Below, in pieces: positions 33,122 to 41,062 of a stretch of DNA of 64,000 nt (its first letter is position 1; each line of letters begins with the position of its first letter). The DNA is taken from NCBI RefSeq assembly GCF_024529975.1, contig NZ_AP024897.1:868001-932000 (forward strand). The letters are read 5' to 3'. The translations under genes were made by a program, and so were the position numbers. The notes beneath the pieces are model-generated. The model did no database searches. It was not told the DNA's origin and was given only the letters and a program-made list of their open reading frames with translations. The DNA is from Vibrio quintilis. GTDB taxonomy: Bacteria; Pseudomonadota; Gammaproteobacteria; Enterobacterales; Vibrionaceae.

Positions 33122-33350
33122 TGCCGGTTTGTTCCTAATTCATTGCTGTAGATCAAAGCGTCTATTTTATACTAAATCACATAAATTTGTTAACTGAAGT
33201 CATCGATTTATGGGGCTTTCATAAGGATCCTACCGGGTTGCCTGCGGGAAAAATAATTTTAATTTTCTGTGAATCCATGTGTTTTAATATGAAATAATTT
33301 TAGTTTTGTTAGTAAAATATACTTATGGGTTTTTTGGTGTTTGCAGTGAC

Positions 33351-35309
33351 ATGATGTCAAATCGGTTTGAAAGTTATTTGGTTGTCCTTTGTTTGATTCT
33401 CGCAGCCTGCTGTGTTGTTGTTTCTCCGGCTATCGCTGGTGGGAAGCTGAGTCTGGAGGAACAAAGGCAGTTGTATGATCAGGCGCAGCAGTGGCTGGAT
33501 AATAAACACGTCAGGAAGTATTATCGTGTAAAGTCCAGGCTCGAAGCGTACCCGCTCACACCTTATCTCGATTATCGTTCTATTTTGATCAATATGGCGC
33601 AAAAGCCGCCAATTGTGGTTCGTAATTTCATTAACAGCCATGCCGAGTTTCCTTTTTCAAACCGGATTACAGCCCCTTATCTGGAAGCTTTGGCCAGACA
33701 TAAAAAATGGTCTGTATTACTTCAGTTTCAAAGAACGGAGCCAAGACAGGAAAAGTATCGTTGCTACTACTATACAGCAAAGCTGAAGACCGGGAATAAA
33801 CCGGAAGCTTTTCGTGGCGCTCAATCTTTATGGCTGTCAGGTAAGAGTGTCACTGATGAGTGTAATGAGTTATTTTCATCCTGGGAAAAATCAGAAGGGA
33901 TCTCTGAAAAGCTGGTACTGGAGCGGATGTTTCTTGCCTTTGAGCAAAGACAATATTCACTAATGAGATTTTTAAAGAAAAAAATAATTTCAGACGATAA
34001 TCAGAGTCTGGCCGGGATGTTATTGACGACTTACCGACATCCGGAGAATGTGGATCAATTCCTGAAGCATGGTCCGCTGAATGAGCAGATGCTCAGATTA
34101 GTGGGATTAGGGTTGAAGAAACTGGCATTTCAAAAGCCGGCCCTGGCCTACCAGTTTGTGCAGCAGGGGAAACTGAAGTATCTGGATTCAAAAGCCAGAA
34201 CCGCATTTTTCGAATATCTTGCCGGAATATTACTTAATGAAGATGATATAAAACTTTCTGAATCGATGAAGAAGTGGCGGGACAATGTTATCTCTTCCAG
34301 CCAGAATACCCCCTTGCTTGAGCGACGGATACGTGAAGAAATCAGATATGGGAAATGGTCTGGTATTTATGATTGGGTTAATAAATTGCCGCACTCTTTA
34401 CAGAGTACTGCACGCTGGCAATTCTGGCTGGGTTTAAGTGAAATTAAATCGGGTCAGGGAGCATCAGGGCTGGACAAGCTGGAACAGTTATCAGGAAAGA
34501 GAAATTTTTATAGTGTGGCTGCAGCCAGTTATCTGGATCAATCCTTTGCTTATACTGAGCAGCCTTTGGAATATAATCCTGCTTTAATCAAGCCTTACCA
34601 AACAAGTTTAGATCGGATTCAGGAGCTGATTGATCGGAATAAAACAGAGGCATCAAAAAGTGAATGGCGGTGGTTACTAGGCCGTACATCTCCCGAAGAG
34701 CAAATCGTTCTGGCACAATATGCAGCGGCTGCGCACTGGTATCATTTGACCGTTGTTGCAACGATTGAGGCTCAGCTGTGGGAACATCTGGAGCTCAGGT
34801 TTCCTAAGGCGTATTTGCAACTGTTTGAATTCTTTGCTGACAAATACAAGATCGATCCCGTTACATTAATTTCTCTAGCCCGACAGGAAAGTGCAATGGA
34901 TGTACAAGCCTACTCTCCGGTTGGTGCCAAAGGGTTGATGCAACTCTTACCGTCAACAGCCAGGTATATGGCAAAGAAATACCAGCTGAATTACAAAAAC
35001 TCCCGTGATTTGTTTAATGCGAAAAAGAACATTGAGTTGGGAAGCCAGTATTTAACAGAATTACTGGAACGTTACAATGGCAACCGGATTCTGGCATTTG
35101 CTGCTTATAATGCAGGCCCTTCAAGAGTTGATTTGTGGCTGAAACGTTCGTCAGGAAATCTGGATGTTTACCGCTTTATTGAAGCTATTCCATTCAGAGA
35201 AACCCGTGGTTATGTACAAAACATATTAATGTTTGAAACGTACTACCGCTATCTGCTTGATATGGAAGGTAATTTTTTGTACCCATCAGAACTGGAGCTG
35301 AAATACTGA
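33351..35309 (+). CDS. slt: Soluble lytic murein transglycosylase
   Basis: A periplasmic enzyme that cleaves the MurNAc-GlcNAc bond and forms 1,6-anhydroMurNAc, the product recycled by NagZ, AnmK and MurQ in this window. From the ATG at 33351 it has 652 residues with a signal peptide (hydrophobic stretch ending near SPAIAGG). A long helical U-shaped superhelix follows, then the SLT domain with the catalytic glutamate in LARQESAMD, GAKGLMQLLP and AAYNAGPSRV. The start is uncertain: no good ribosome site precedes any of the ATGs. Confidence 0.95.
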   Translation: MMSNRFESYLVVLCLILAACCVVVSPAIAGGKLSLEEQRQLYDQAQQWLDNKHVRKYYRVKSRLEAYPLTPYLDYRSILINMAQKPPIVVRNFINSHAEFPFSNRITAPYLEALARHKKWSVLLQFQRTEPRQEKYRCYYYTAKLKTGNKPEAFRGAQSLWLSGKSVTDECNELFSSWEKSEGISEKLVLERMFLAFEQRQYSLMRFLKKKIISDDNQSLAGMLLTTYRHPENVDQFLKHGPLNEQMLRLVGLGLKKLAFQKPALAYQFVQQGKLKYLDSKARTAFFEYLAGILLNEDDIKLSESMKKWRDNVISSSQNTPLLERRIREEIRYGKWSGIYDWVNKLPHSLQSTARWQFWLGLSEIKSGQGASGLDKLEQLSGKRNFYSVAAASYLDQSFAYTEQPLEYNPALIKPYQTSLDRIQELIDRNKTEASKSEWRWLLGRTSPEEQIVLAQYAAAAHWYHLTVVATIEAQLWEHLELRFPKAYLQLFEFFADKYKIDPVTLISLARQESAMDVQAYSPVGAKGLMQLLPSTARYMAKKYQLNYKNSRDLFNAKKNIELGSQYLTELLERYNGNRILAFAAYNAGPSRVDLWLKRSSGNLDVYRFIEAIPFRETRGYVQNILMFETYYRYLLDMEGNFLYPSELELKY

Positions 35310-35345
35310 TTCCATTATGCAGAAATTTCTCTACAATGTTCCTGT

Positions 35346-35363
35346 GTATCACTAAACGAGTAC
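35346..35363 (+). promoter_or_regulatory. TrpR-operator-like site before trpR
   Basis: The right half GAGTAC and the first three bases GTA match the E. coli trpR operator (12 of 18 positions, from memory). It ends four bases before the start codon and covers the place of the ribosome site. Confidence 0.4.
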
Positions 35364-35367
35364 ATAT

Positions 35368-35679
35368 ATGTCCACTCAACCACAATTTACGGACTGGCAA
35401 TCATTTCTGCAATTGGTGAAACAGGCTTCTGAACAGGGACATCTTGAGATGTTGCTTGCCATGATGATGACGACTGATGAGCGGGATACTCTGGTTTCCA
35501 GGATGAATATCGTCTTTGAGTTACTCAGCGGTGAGATGTCTCAACGTCAGATTAGTCAGATGCTTGGTGTTGGTGTTGCCACGATTACCCGTGGTTCTAA
35601 CGGGCTGAAAGAATGTAGTGAGGAAGAAAAAGATACCTTGCTGTCATTGTTGTCAGGTTTGCGGACAGACACTGATTGA
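35368..35679 (+). CDS. trpR: Trp operon repressor
   Basis: A 103-residue dimeric helix-turn-helix repressor activated by tryptophan; it controls trp, aro and its own gene. The conserved core GEMSQRQISQMLGVGVATITRGSN holds the DNA-reading helices, and an acidic LLSLLSGLRTDTD tail follows. It directly follows slt, as in E. coli, and is probably autoregulated through the site just upstream. Confidence 0.96.
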   Translation: MSTQPQFTDWQSFLQLVKQASEQGHLEMLLAMMMTTDERDTLVSRMNIVFELLSGEMSQRQISQMLGVGVATITRGSNGLKECSEEEKDTLLSLLSGLRTDTD

Positions 35680-35691
35680 CGGGGCAAGGCT

Positions 35692-35717
35692 CAGGAAGAT
35701 AATGATTTATCTTCCTG
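35692..35717. terminator. Hairpin between trpR and yjjX
   Basis: CAGGAAGATAA / TTATCTTCCTG, an 11-bp stem with a four-base loop between converging genes. Only GTTTAT follows, so termination is likely but not textbook. Confidence 0.6.
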
Positions 35718-35734
35718 GTTTATGCCTGGCTGTA

Positions 35735-36265
35735 TCAGTTTTGGGTATTAAAAATCATGTCCTGATTCAGGAAGGGAACTAAAGCCAGAATTAATGCCTG
35801 ATAATAAACAGAGCTTCTGGTCAGTCGTTGATTGGTGAATAAGCCAATCGCACCACCTTTCTGTTTTATGTTGTTCTCATTAAACAATGAGTCCATGATG
35901 TCTCCAAGTTCATGGCCGGTGTTTAGCTGCGCTGTAACTTCTTTGGGTAGCATCAGGCTGGATGAACGGGATTCGCCCCGGCGATCTTGTGATTCAATAA
36001 CCATCCATGCGAAAGTCATCTCTTGCTCAATACCTGCTTCAACGCCCACATAATAGTCTGCGCCCGGAGAAGCCTGTCTGGCGTTTTTTACCCGGTTTAA
36101 TGCCCCTAAACGTGTCTCTTCATCTGACATCGGTTGGTCCGGGACTTCACTGGCAACATCTATGCCTTTGAATTTAAAAGATACATCGGGAAATACTTCC
36201 CTGAATGCATCTTTTACAGCATTAACTTTTGCGGGATTTCGGGTGGCAATAATGACGTTAACCAT
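35735..36265 (-). CDS. yjjX: Inosine/xanthosine triphosphatase YjjX
   Basis: Hydrolyses non-canonical ITP and XTP and keeps them out of nucleic acids. The Maf/HAM1-like fold is visible: MVNVIIATRNPAKVNAVKDAF at the start, then GADYYVGVEAGIE and GGAIGLFT. The ATG at 36265 has AAAGGT upstream and gives 176 residues; the frame stays open 14 codons further. It starts 10 bases after the pheA stop and is likely cotranscribed with it. Confidence 0.94.
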   Translation of the reverse strand: MVNVIIATRNPAKVNAVKDAFREVFPDVSFKFKGIDVASEVPDQPMSDEETRLGALNRVKNARQASPGADYYVGVEAGIEQEMTFAWMVIESQDRRGESRSSSLMLPKEVTAQLNTGHELGDIMDSLFNENNIKQKGGAIGLFTNQRLTRSSVYYQALILALVPFLNQDMIFNTQN

Positions 36266-36275
36266 GCTGTACCTT

Positions 36276-37448
36276 TTATTCAACCGTTGTTGGTTTAATG
36301 TTTTCAATCGGATAGCAACCCAGTACTTTCAGATAGTTGGTTAACTTCTGTAGTTCCTGCAATGCTTGTTGCATCGGTTCTGAGTTCAGGTGTACTGCAA
36401 GGTCAACATAAAACATCTCTTCCCACGGATTTCCCATGATGGGCCTGGATTCGAGCTTCGTAATATTGATACCTAATTTTTGTAGTACCAGTAAAGCAGA
36501 AACGAGAGAACCTGCCTTTTGTGGTGTAGACATGATGAGGGTTGTTTTTGCAGGAATCTGGTGTGAAACTTCAACTGCTTGTCGGGCGACAATAATGAAA
36601 CGGGTATAATTTTCAGTTTGGTTGGCAATATTGCTTTTAATTGACTGAAGCCCGTATAACTTTCCGCTTGAGGCATTACCAATAGCAGCAACATTGCTAT
36701 TGTTCATTTCTGCGACTTTCTGCATTGCATTTGCTGTGCTAATACAGGATTCAAGCGTAACATCCTTCATATGGCCGATGAACTCACTGCACTGCTTCAG
36801 AGGTTGCGGGTGAGAATATAGTACCCTGATATCTTCAATTGAAATTTCCTGAGTCGATAGCAGGCAGTGCTCGATGGTCAGTGTCAGTTCACCCACAATA
36901 TGAAGTGTTGTGTTTTGCAGCAGATCATAGACTTCATTAATTGAGCCTGAACTGGTGTTTTCAATCGGTAAGACACCATAGTCAGCGTGTCCGGATTCAA
37001 CAGTTTGAGTGATATCTTTAAAATGTTCAGAGTTCAACTCGACTAAATCCACATTTTTACGGCTGAAGTATTCACGGGTAGCCAGGTGTGAATAAGAACC
37101 TTTTGCTCCCAGAAAGGCTACCCGGCATTTAGGGCTTTGATCGGATGGTGGATTTTCTAAATTTTGCAGATAAGACTGCTGTAATAAAACCGAGTCTTCA
37201 ATGATAGTATGAAAAATTTTCGTAATATAGGGGGCATCAAGCTGATAATGCTCATGACCGTTATGAATTAACTTAGTCAGTAGCTGTTGTTCTCTGACTG
37301 CGTCCCGTACTGGTTTGGATGTTTTAACTTTGTTTTTAACTACTTCAATACTTAGCTTTCTGCGTTCAGAAAGGAGTTGCAGGAGTTGATCATCCAGTTC
37401 ATTAAGTCGCAGGCGGATATCTTCTAAAGAATACTTCTGGGAGGCCAT
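36276..37448 (-). CDS. pheA: Chorismate mutase / prephenate dehydratase
   Basis: The bifunctional P-protein of phenylalanine synthesis, 390 residues. The chorismate mutase domain is at about 5-90 (IRLRLNELDDQLLQLLSERR). The prephenate dehydratase domain starts at about 105 (VAFLGAKGSYSHLATREYF, then GVLPIENTSSGSINEVYDLL and the catalytic TRFIIV). The ACT regulatory domain ends it (LESRPIMGNPWEEMFYVDL). No phenylalanine-rich leader peptide is visible upstream, unlike E. coli. Confidence 0.97.
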   Translation of the reverse strand: MASQKYSLEDIRLRLNELDDQLLQLLSERRKLSIEVVKNKVKTSKPVRDAVREQQLLTKLIHNGHEHYQLDAPYITKIFHTIIEDSVLLQQSYLQNLENPPSDQSPKCRVAFLGAKGSYSHLATREYFSRKNVDLVELNSEHFKDITQTVESGHADYGVLPIENTSSGSINEVYDLLQNTTLHIVGELTLTIEHCLLSTQEISIEDIRVLYSHPQPLKQCSEFIGHMKDVTLESCISTANAMQKVAEMNNSNVAAIGNASSGKLYGLQSIKSNIANQTENYTRFIIVARQAVEVSHQIPAKTTLIMSTPQKAGSLVSALLVLQKLGINITKLESRPIMGNPWEEMFYVDLAVHLNSEPMQQALQELQKLTNYLKVLGCYPIENIKPTTVE

Positions 37449-37481
37449 TGATACCTTATTCCTCTATATAAAACATTCCAT

Positions 37482-37512
37482 ACTATAGTCTGGGAACTAT
37501 TCGTCATGTCAG
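37482..37512 (-). promoter_or_regulatory. Candidate pheA promoter
   Basis: On the minus strand, CTGACA and TATAGT lie 19 bases apart, 34 bases before pheA. The spacing is long, so confidence is low. Confidence 0.35.
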
Positions 37513-37557
37513 GTTCGTTGCACAGACATCACCCATGTTACTGATGAGCGATAGTTA

Positions 37558-37599
37558 TGTCATGAATCAATACTAATAATTGGCTACAAATTCATGACA
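37558..37599. promoter_or_regulatory. 10-bp inverted repeat upstream of pheA
   Basis: TGTCATGAAT and ATTCATGACA are perfect inverted copies separated by 22 bases, between the raiA terminator and pheA. Possible two-site operator. Confidence 0.5.
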
Positions 37600-37625
37600 C
37601 AATAAGCAAGGAGGCGTATGGCGTC

Positions 37626-37654
37626 AAGAAAAATAGCGCCGGTCCGGCGCTATT
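37626..37654 (-). terminator. Terminator after raiA
   Basis: AATAGCGCC / GGCGCTATT stem followed on the minus strand by TTTTTCTT. Confidence 0.9.
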
Positions 37655-37675
37655 AAAAACAGATGGGAAATTTGA

Positions 37676-38002
37676 TTATTCTGATGCTGTTTCAGCACTA
37701 ATTTTCTCGCCTCGTCTTGCTTCAGGTTTATGTCTTAATTTATTCAGTTGCCGTTCTAATTTTTGTTCAACCTCATTGACGGCTGCATATAAATCTTCAT
37801 GCACAGCAGAGGCAATTAACTGTCCTTTGGGTATTGAGATAACCGCTTCAAATTTTTTCTTTTTATTGGGCTCTTCCTGAAAACTGGTTTGACATCCAAT
37901 GATATCGACCTGCCACTTTTCAAGCTTTTTCATTTTCCCTTCAATGTGATCGCGGATAGCAGAGGTGACTTCAATGTTTTTACCGATAATATTTACTTTC
38001 AT
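37676..38002 (-). CDS. raiA: Ribosome-associated inhibitor RaiA (HPF family)
   Basis: A 108-residue stationary-phase factor that binds the 30S subunit in the mRNA/tRNA channel and shuts down translation. The family fold is visible (MKVNIIGKNIEVTSAIRDHIEGKMKKLEKW, split by betas, then HEDLYAAVNEVEQKLERQLNKLRHK), with a short charged tail. Its place beside pheA and near bamD matches E. coli raiA. Ends at a strong terminator. Confidence 0.92.
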   Translation of the reverse strand: MKVNIIGKNIEVTSAIRDHIEGKMKKLEKWQVDIIGCQTSFQEEPNKKKKFEAVISIPKGQLIASAVHEDLYAAVNEVEQKLERQLNKLRHKPEARRGEKISAETASE

Positions 38003-38068
38003 ATTGTTTTCCTCTGTGATTTCTCCCTATGGGTTAATTTCAGATTAACGTTTCAGGTAGAAATAAAT

Positions 38069-38260
38069 GTGACAAGGTTCACTGAAATTGCCGTTCAATG
38101 CAGGGAGGTAATTAAACGTGATCCTGACCAAAGACTGAGAAAATTAACGCTTGAAAAAGTTGAGAATATTTTTGATGTCGATACTTTAAGGGGAGGTCGG
38201 GCTGAAAAATTCTGGTTTTTTAGGGATGTTTTTCGACCTGAGAAAACAAGCGCCCTATAA
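38069..38260 (+). CDS. Doubtful 63-residue open frame
   Basis: GTG start, ending in TAA. The predicted product is highly charged (VIKRDPDQRLRKLTLEKVEN, then WFFRDVFRPEKTSAL) and looks more protein-like than most random frames. Against it: a poor ribosome site, several rare AGG/AGA codons, and its position where the raiA promoter should be. It may be chance or a decayed gene. Confidence 0.2.
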   Translation: MTRFTEIAVQCREVIKRDPDQRLRKLTLEKVENIFDVDTLRGGRAEKFWFFRDVFRPEKTSAL

Positions 38261-38285
38261 TGATGGAATGATTTGATGAGGCAAT

Positions 38286-38320
38286 TGATGCTCTCTTCTG
38301 AGTTTCATCAGAGAGCATCA
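38286..38320. terminator. Hairpin after bamD
   Basis: TGATGCTCTCT / AGAGAGCATCA, 11-bp perfect stem with a 13-base loop, 13 bases after the bamD stop. No T run follows on the minus strand, so it may protect the mRNA end rather than end transcription. Confidence 0.55.
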
Positions 38321-38333
38321 GTAAAATCAGAGG

Positions 38334-39062
38334 TTAAGCCGGATTCAGTCCAATTAAATGACGGGTTCTTTCTTCCGCTTCTTTCAGACCAAGTCGTTTG
38401 TATGCTTCGGCCTGTATTTTCAGTGATTCTCTTGCAGATTCTGTATCCGGAAATTTATTTTGCAGTTCCTGACAGCGTTTAATGGCTGCTATCCATGCTT
38501 CTCTTCTCAAATAAAAATCAGCTGTGGCGAGTTCATATTTTGCCAGTCTTTTCTTCAGAGAGAACATCCGTTGTCGGGCATCTTTGGCGTAAAGACTATC
38601 CGGATAGCGCTTCACAAGTTTCTTAAAGTCAGCAAATGCATCCTGAACCGGCTCTGGATCACGATCAGAACGATCAGTGTTGAACAATTCGTGCATGTAA
38701 TTGGTATCTTGTGCCGAGTTTGTTAAGCCTCTCATGTAGAGCACCCAATCCATTTTTTTGTGGGTTGGGTTGAGTCTGATAAATCGATCTATGGTCGCCA
38801 GTGCCATCGAAAGATCACCATTCTTGTAATACACGTAGATCAGATCGAGTTGCACCTGATTTGAATAAGGGCCAAAAGGATATCTGGAGTCCATTGCTTC
38901 CAGCTTTTCTATTGCCCGGTTCCACTTACCCTCTTGCAAAGAAGTCTGTGCATCTGAATAAAGTTGCGATGGGGGCATGTCTGGAACAATCGTTTTTTTG
39001 CTTGAACAGCCAGTCATAAATAAAGTCAGAGCAAGAAGACTTAATAACGCTTGATATTTCAT
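38334..39062 (-). CDS. bamD: Outer-membrane assembly lipoprotein BamD
   Basis: An essential lipoprotein of the BAM complex that inserts beta-barrel proteins into the outer membrane. The signal peptide ends in LFMTGC with Cys19 as the lipidation site. The rest is a TPR superhelix (LYSDAQTSLQEGKWNRAIEKLE, DSRYPFGPYSNQVQLDLIYVYYK). It has 242 residues, the normal size. Divergent from rluD, as in E. coli. Confidence 0.97.
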   Translation of the reverse strand: MKYQALLSLLALTLFMTGCSSKKTIVPDMPPSQLYSDAQTSLQEGKWNRAIEKLEAMDSRYPFGPYSNQVQLDLIYVYYKNGDLSMALATIDRFIRLNPTHKKMDWVLYMRGLTNSAQDTNYMHELFNTDRSDRDPEPVQDAFADFKKLVKRYPDSLYAKDARQRMFSLKKRLAKYELATADFYLRREAWIAAIKRCQELQNKFPDTESARESLKIQAEAYKRLGLKEAEERTRHLIGLNPA

Positions 39063-39261
39063 GTCCGAAATGGCTTCCTTGATAGTCGAATAGTTCAGAA
39101 ATACATCAGTGCTCAGATTGTTAAATATTAATCCGGCGATTACTGCGTATTATGGTAACTAAAATGGTTACGTTACTTTCTTTGTGGTAACAGATACAAT
39201 AAAGATATTATTTTACCCATACCAGAGACTGTTAGTCTCTTAGTTTTTTTAAAAGTTCGAT

Positions 39262-40233
39262 ATGGCTCAGCAGATAGAATTAAAGAGTACAGTAAAGGTA
39301 ACACAGTTAGGGCAACGTTTAGATCAGGCGATTGCTGAATTATTTACTGATTTTTCCCGTTCACGGTTAAAAGAGTGGCTCCTGGCCGGAAAAGTCTTAG
39401 TCGATGATGAGGTCATCATGAAACCCCGTCATAAGGTGATGGGTGGTGAGGAAATTACACTTCATGCTGAACTGGAGGATGAAGACCGCTGGGAACCTCA
39501 GGATTTACCTTTGGATATCGTCTATGAAGACGATGATATTCTGGTGATAAATAAGCCAAGAGACTTTGTTGTTCACCCCGGTGCCGGTACACCGGATGGA
39601 ACCGTATTGAATGCATTGTTGTACTATTATCCGGATATTGCAGAAGTGCCAAGGGCCGGAATTGTTCATCGTCTGGACAAAGATACGACCGGTCTGATGG
39701 TTGTCGCAAAAACGGTTCCGGCTCAAACCCGGTTAGTCAGAGCATTGCAGAAACGGCAGATTACCCGTGAATATGAAGCGATTGCAACAGGGACGATGAC
39801 CGCTGGTGGCGTTGTAGATAAACCTATCGGACGACATTCGACCAAAAGAACACTGATGGCTGTTACACCGATGGGAAAACCAGCAGTGACGCATTACCGT
39901 GTTGCCGAACATTTTCGTGAACATACACGAATTCGTTTGAGACTGGAAACAGGAAGAACGCACCAGATTCGGGTTCACATGTCTTCCATTCAGCATCCTC
40001 TGCTTGGTGATGTGGCGTATGGTGGCCGGGTTCGGATCCCTAAAGGTGCCTCTGAGCCTTTAGTCAGTTTGCTTCGCTCGTTTGATCGGCAGGCTTTGCA
40101 CGCGGTCATGTTGAAATTTGATCATCCTGTAACGGGAGAACCGATGGAATTTCACGCGCCGGTTCCCGATGATATGGTCGAAATGACTGAAGCATTAAGA
40201 GATGATACAAATCAACATGGTTCAGAAGACTGA
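39262..40233 (+). CDS. rluD: 23S rRNA pseudouridine synthase RluD
   Basis: Makes pseudouridines 1911, 1915 and 1917 in helix 69 of 23S rRNA. An N-terminal S4 RNA-binding domain (RLDQAIAELFTDFSRSRLKEWL) is followed by the RluA-type catalytic domain with the active aspartate in GIVHRLDKDTTGLMVVAK and the LETGRTHQIRVHM stretch. 323 residues. pgeF begins five bases after the stop. Confidence 0.97.
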   Translation: MAQQIELKSTVKVTQLGQRLDQAIAELFTDFSRSRLKEWLLAGKVLVDDEVIMKPRHKVMGGEEITLHAELEDEDRWEPQDLPLDIVYEDDDILVINKPRDFVVHPGAGTPDGTVLNALLYYYPDIAEVPRAGIVHRLDKDTTGLMVVAKTVPAQTRLVRALQKRQITREYEAIATGTMTAGGVVDKPIGRHSTKRTLMAVTPMGKPAVTHYRVAEHFREHTRIRLRLETGRTHQIRVHMSSIQHPLLGDVAYGGRVRIPKGASEPLVSLLRSFDRQALHAVMLKFDHPVTGEPMEFHAPVPDDMVEMTEALRDDTNQHGSED

Positions 40234-40238
40234 AAACT

Positions 40239-40961
40239 ATGATCATACCTGAATGGAATGTACCTGCTTGTGTCCGCTCTGTTTCTTCAGTAAGGCAGGG
40301 TGGTGTATCTGTGGGTAAGTATGAGAGTTTGAATCTTGGCATGCATGTCGGTGATTCTCCGGAGAAAGTCCGGCGTAACCGCCAGATCATGATGGATCTG
40401 GCATCTATGCCGGGTGAGCCGGTCTGGCTGAATCAGACACATTCAACCAAAGTCATTCAGGTGGCGCAACCTTCAGGTATTGTTGCTGATGCAGATGGGG
40501 TATTTACAGAAACACCCGGTGTTGTGTGTGCAGTGATGACGGCCGACTGCCTGCCCGTTCTGCTGACGAATTCTGCCGGGAATCAGGTTGCTGCAGTTCA
40601 TGCCGGCTGGCGCGGACTGGCTGATGGAATTATTGAGCAATGCTGTCAGTTGTTTTCCGGAGAAGTGATTGCCTGGCTGGGGCCGGCAATTGGTAAAGAT
40701 GCCTTCGAGGTCGGAGAAGACGTTGTAGCAGCATTCGCTACCTTTGACAGAGAGGCAATCAATGCATTCATGCCACATCCTCAGTTGAAGGACAAATGGC
40801 TGGCCGATTTAACCTTACTGGCTAAGCAACGTTTAAACCGGCTGGGTGTGTCTGCTGTTTTTTCTGCAGATTTGTGTACTTTTAGCAATCCTCATCAGTT
40901 TTACTCTTACCGAAGAGATGGTGTGACAGGTCGGCAGGCATCATTTATTTGGATCACATAG
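40239..40961 (+). CDS. pgeF: Laccase-domain protein PgeF (YfiH)
   Basis: A 240-residue DUF152/Cu-oxidoreductase-4 fold protein. In E. coli PgeF removes misincorporated L-serine from peptidoglycan precursors. Conserved stretches are WLNQTHST, DADGVFTETPGVVCAVMTADCLPVLL split by family spacing, AAVHAGWRGLADGI, WLGPAIG and FYSYRRDGVTGR, which include the metal-binding His and Cys residues. In operon with rluD. Confidence 0.94.
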   Translation: MIIPEWNVPACVRSVSSVRQGGVSVGKYESLNLGMHVGDSPEKVRRNRQIMMDLASMPGEPVWLNQTHSTKVIQVAQPSGIVADADGVFTETPGVVCAVMTADCLPVLLTNSAGNQVAAVHAGWRGLADGIIEQCCQLFSGEVIAWLGPAIGKDAFEVGEDVVAAFATFDREAINAFMPHPQLKDKWLADLTLLAKQRLNRLGVSAVFSADLCTFSNPHQFYSYRRDGVTGRQASFIWIT

Positions 40962-40991
40962 CGTTTTTCGTTCAAAGTTCCTGCCTCTCCT

Positions 40992-41020
40992 CTTGAAAAA
41001 CGCCGCAGACGTAGCCATTT
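40992..41020 (+). promoter_or_regulatory. Candidate sigma-32 heat-shock promoter of clpB
   Basis: CTTGAAA, 14 bases, then AGCCATTT, close to the consensus CTTGAAA / CCCCATnT, 43 bases before clpB. Confidence 0.7.
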
Positions 41021-41062
41021 TTCTAAACAGTAAATCATAAGATTACCCTGCGGGAGGTTGGT

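Larger units (their letters stand above)
38003..38333. other. raiA-bamD intergenic region
   Basis: It contains the raiA leader and promoter (minus strand), the hairpin after bamD, and a doubtful plus-strand frame at 38069-38260. No clear -10/-35 pair for raiA could be fixed. Confidence 0.4.

Noticed and set aside
37618..37656. A 12-codon plus-strand frame (MASRKIAPVRRY) after a perfect AAGGAGG
   Set aside because: The spacing to ATG is only three bases, the frame lies in the raiA terminator stem, and no plus-strand gene follows.
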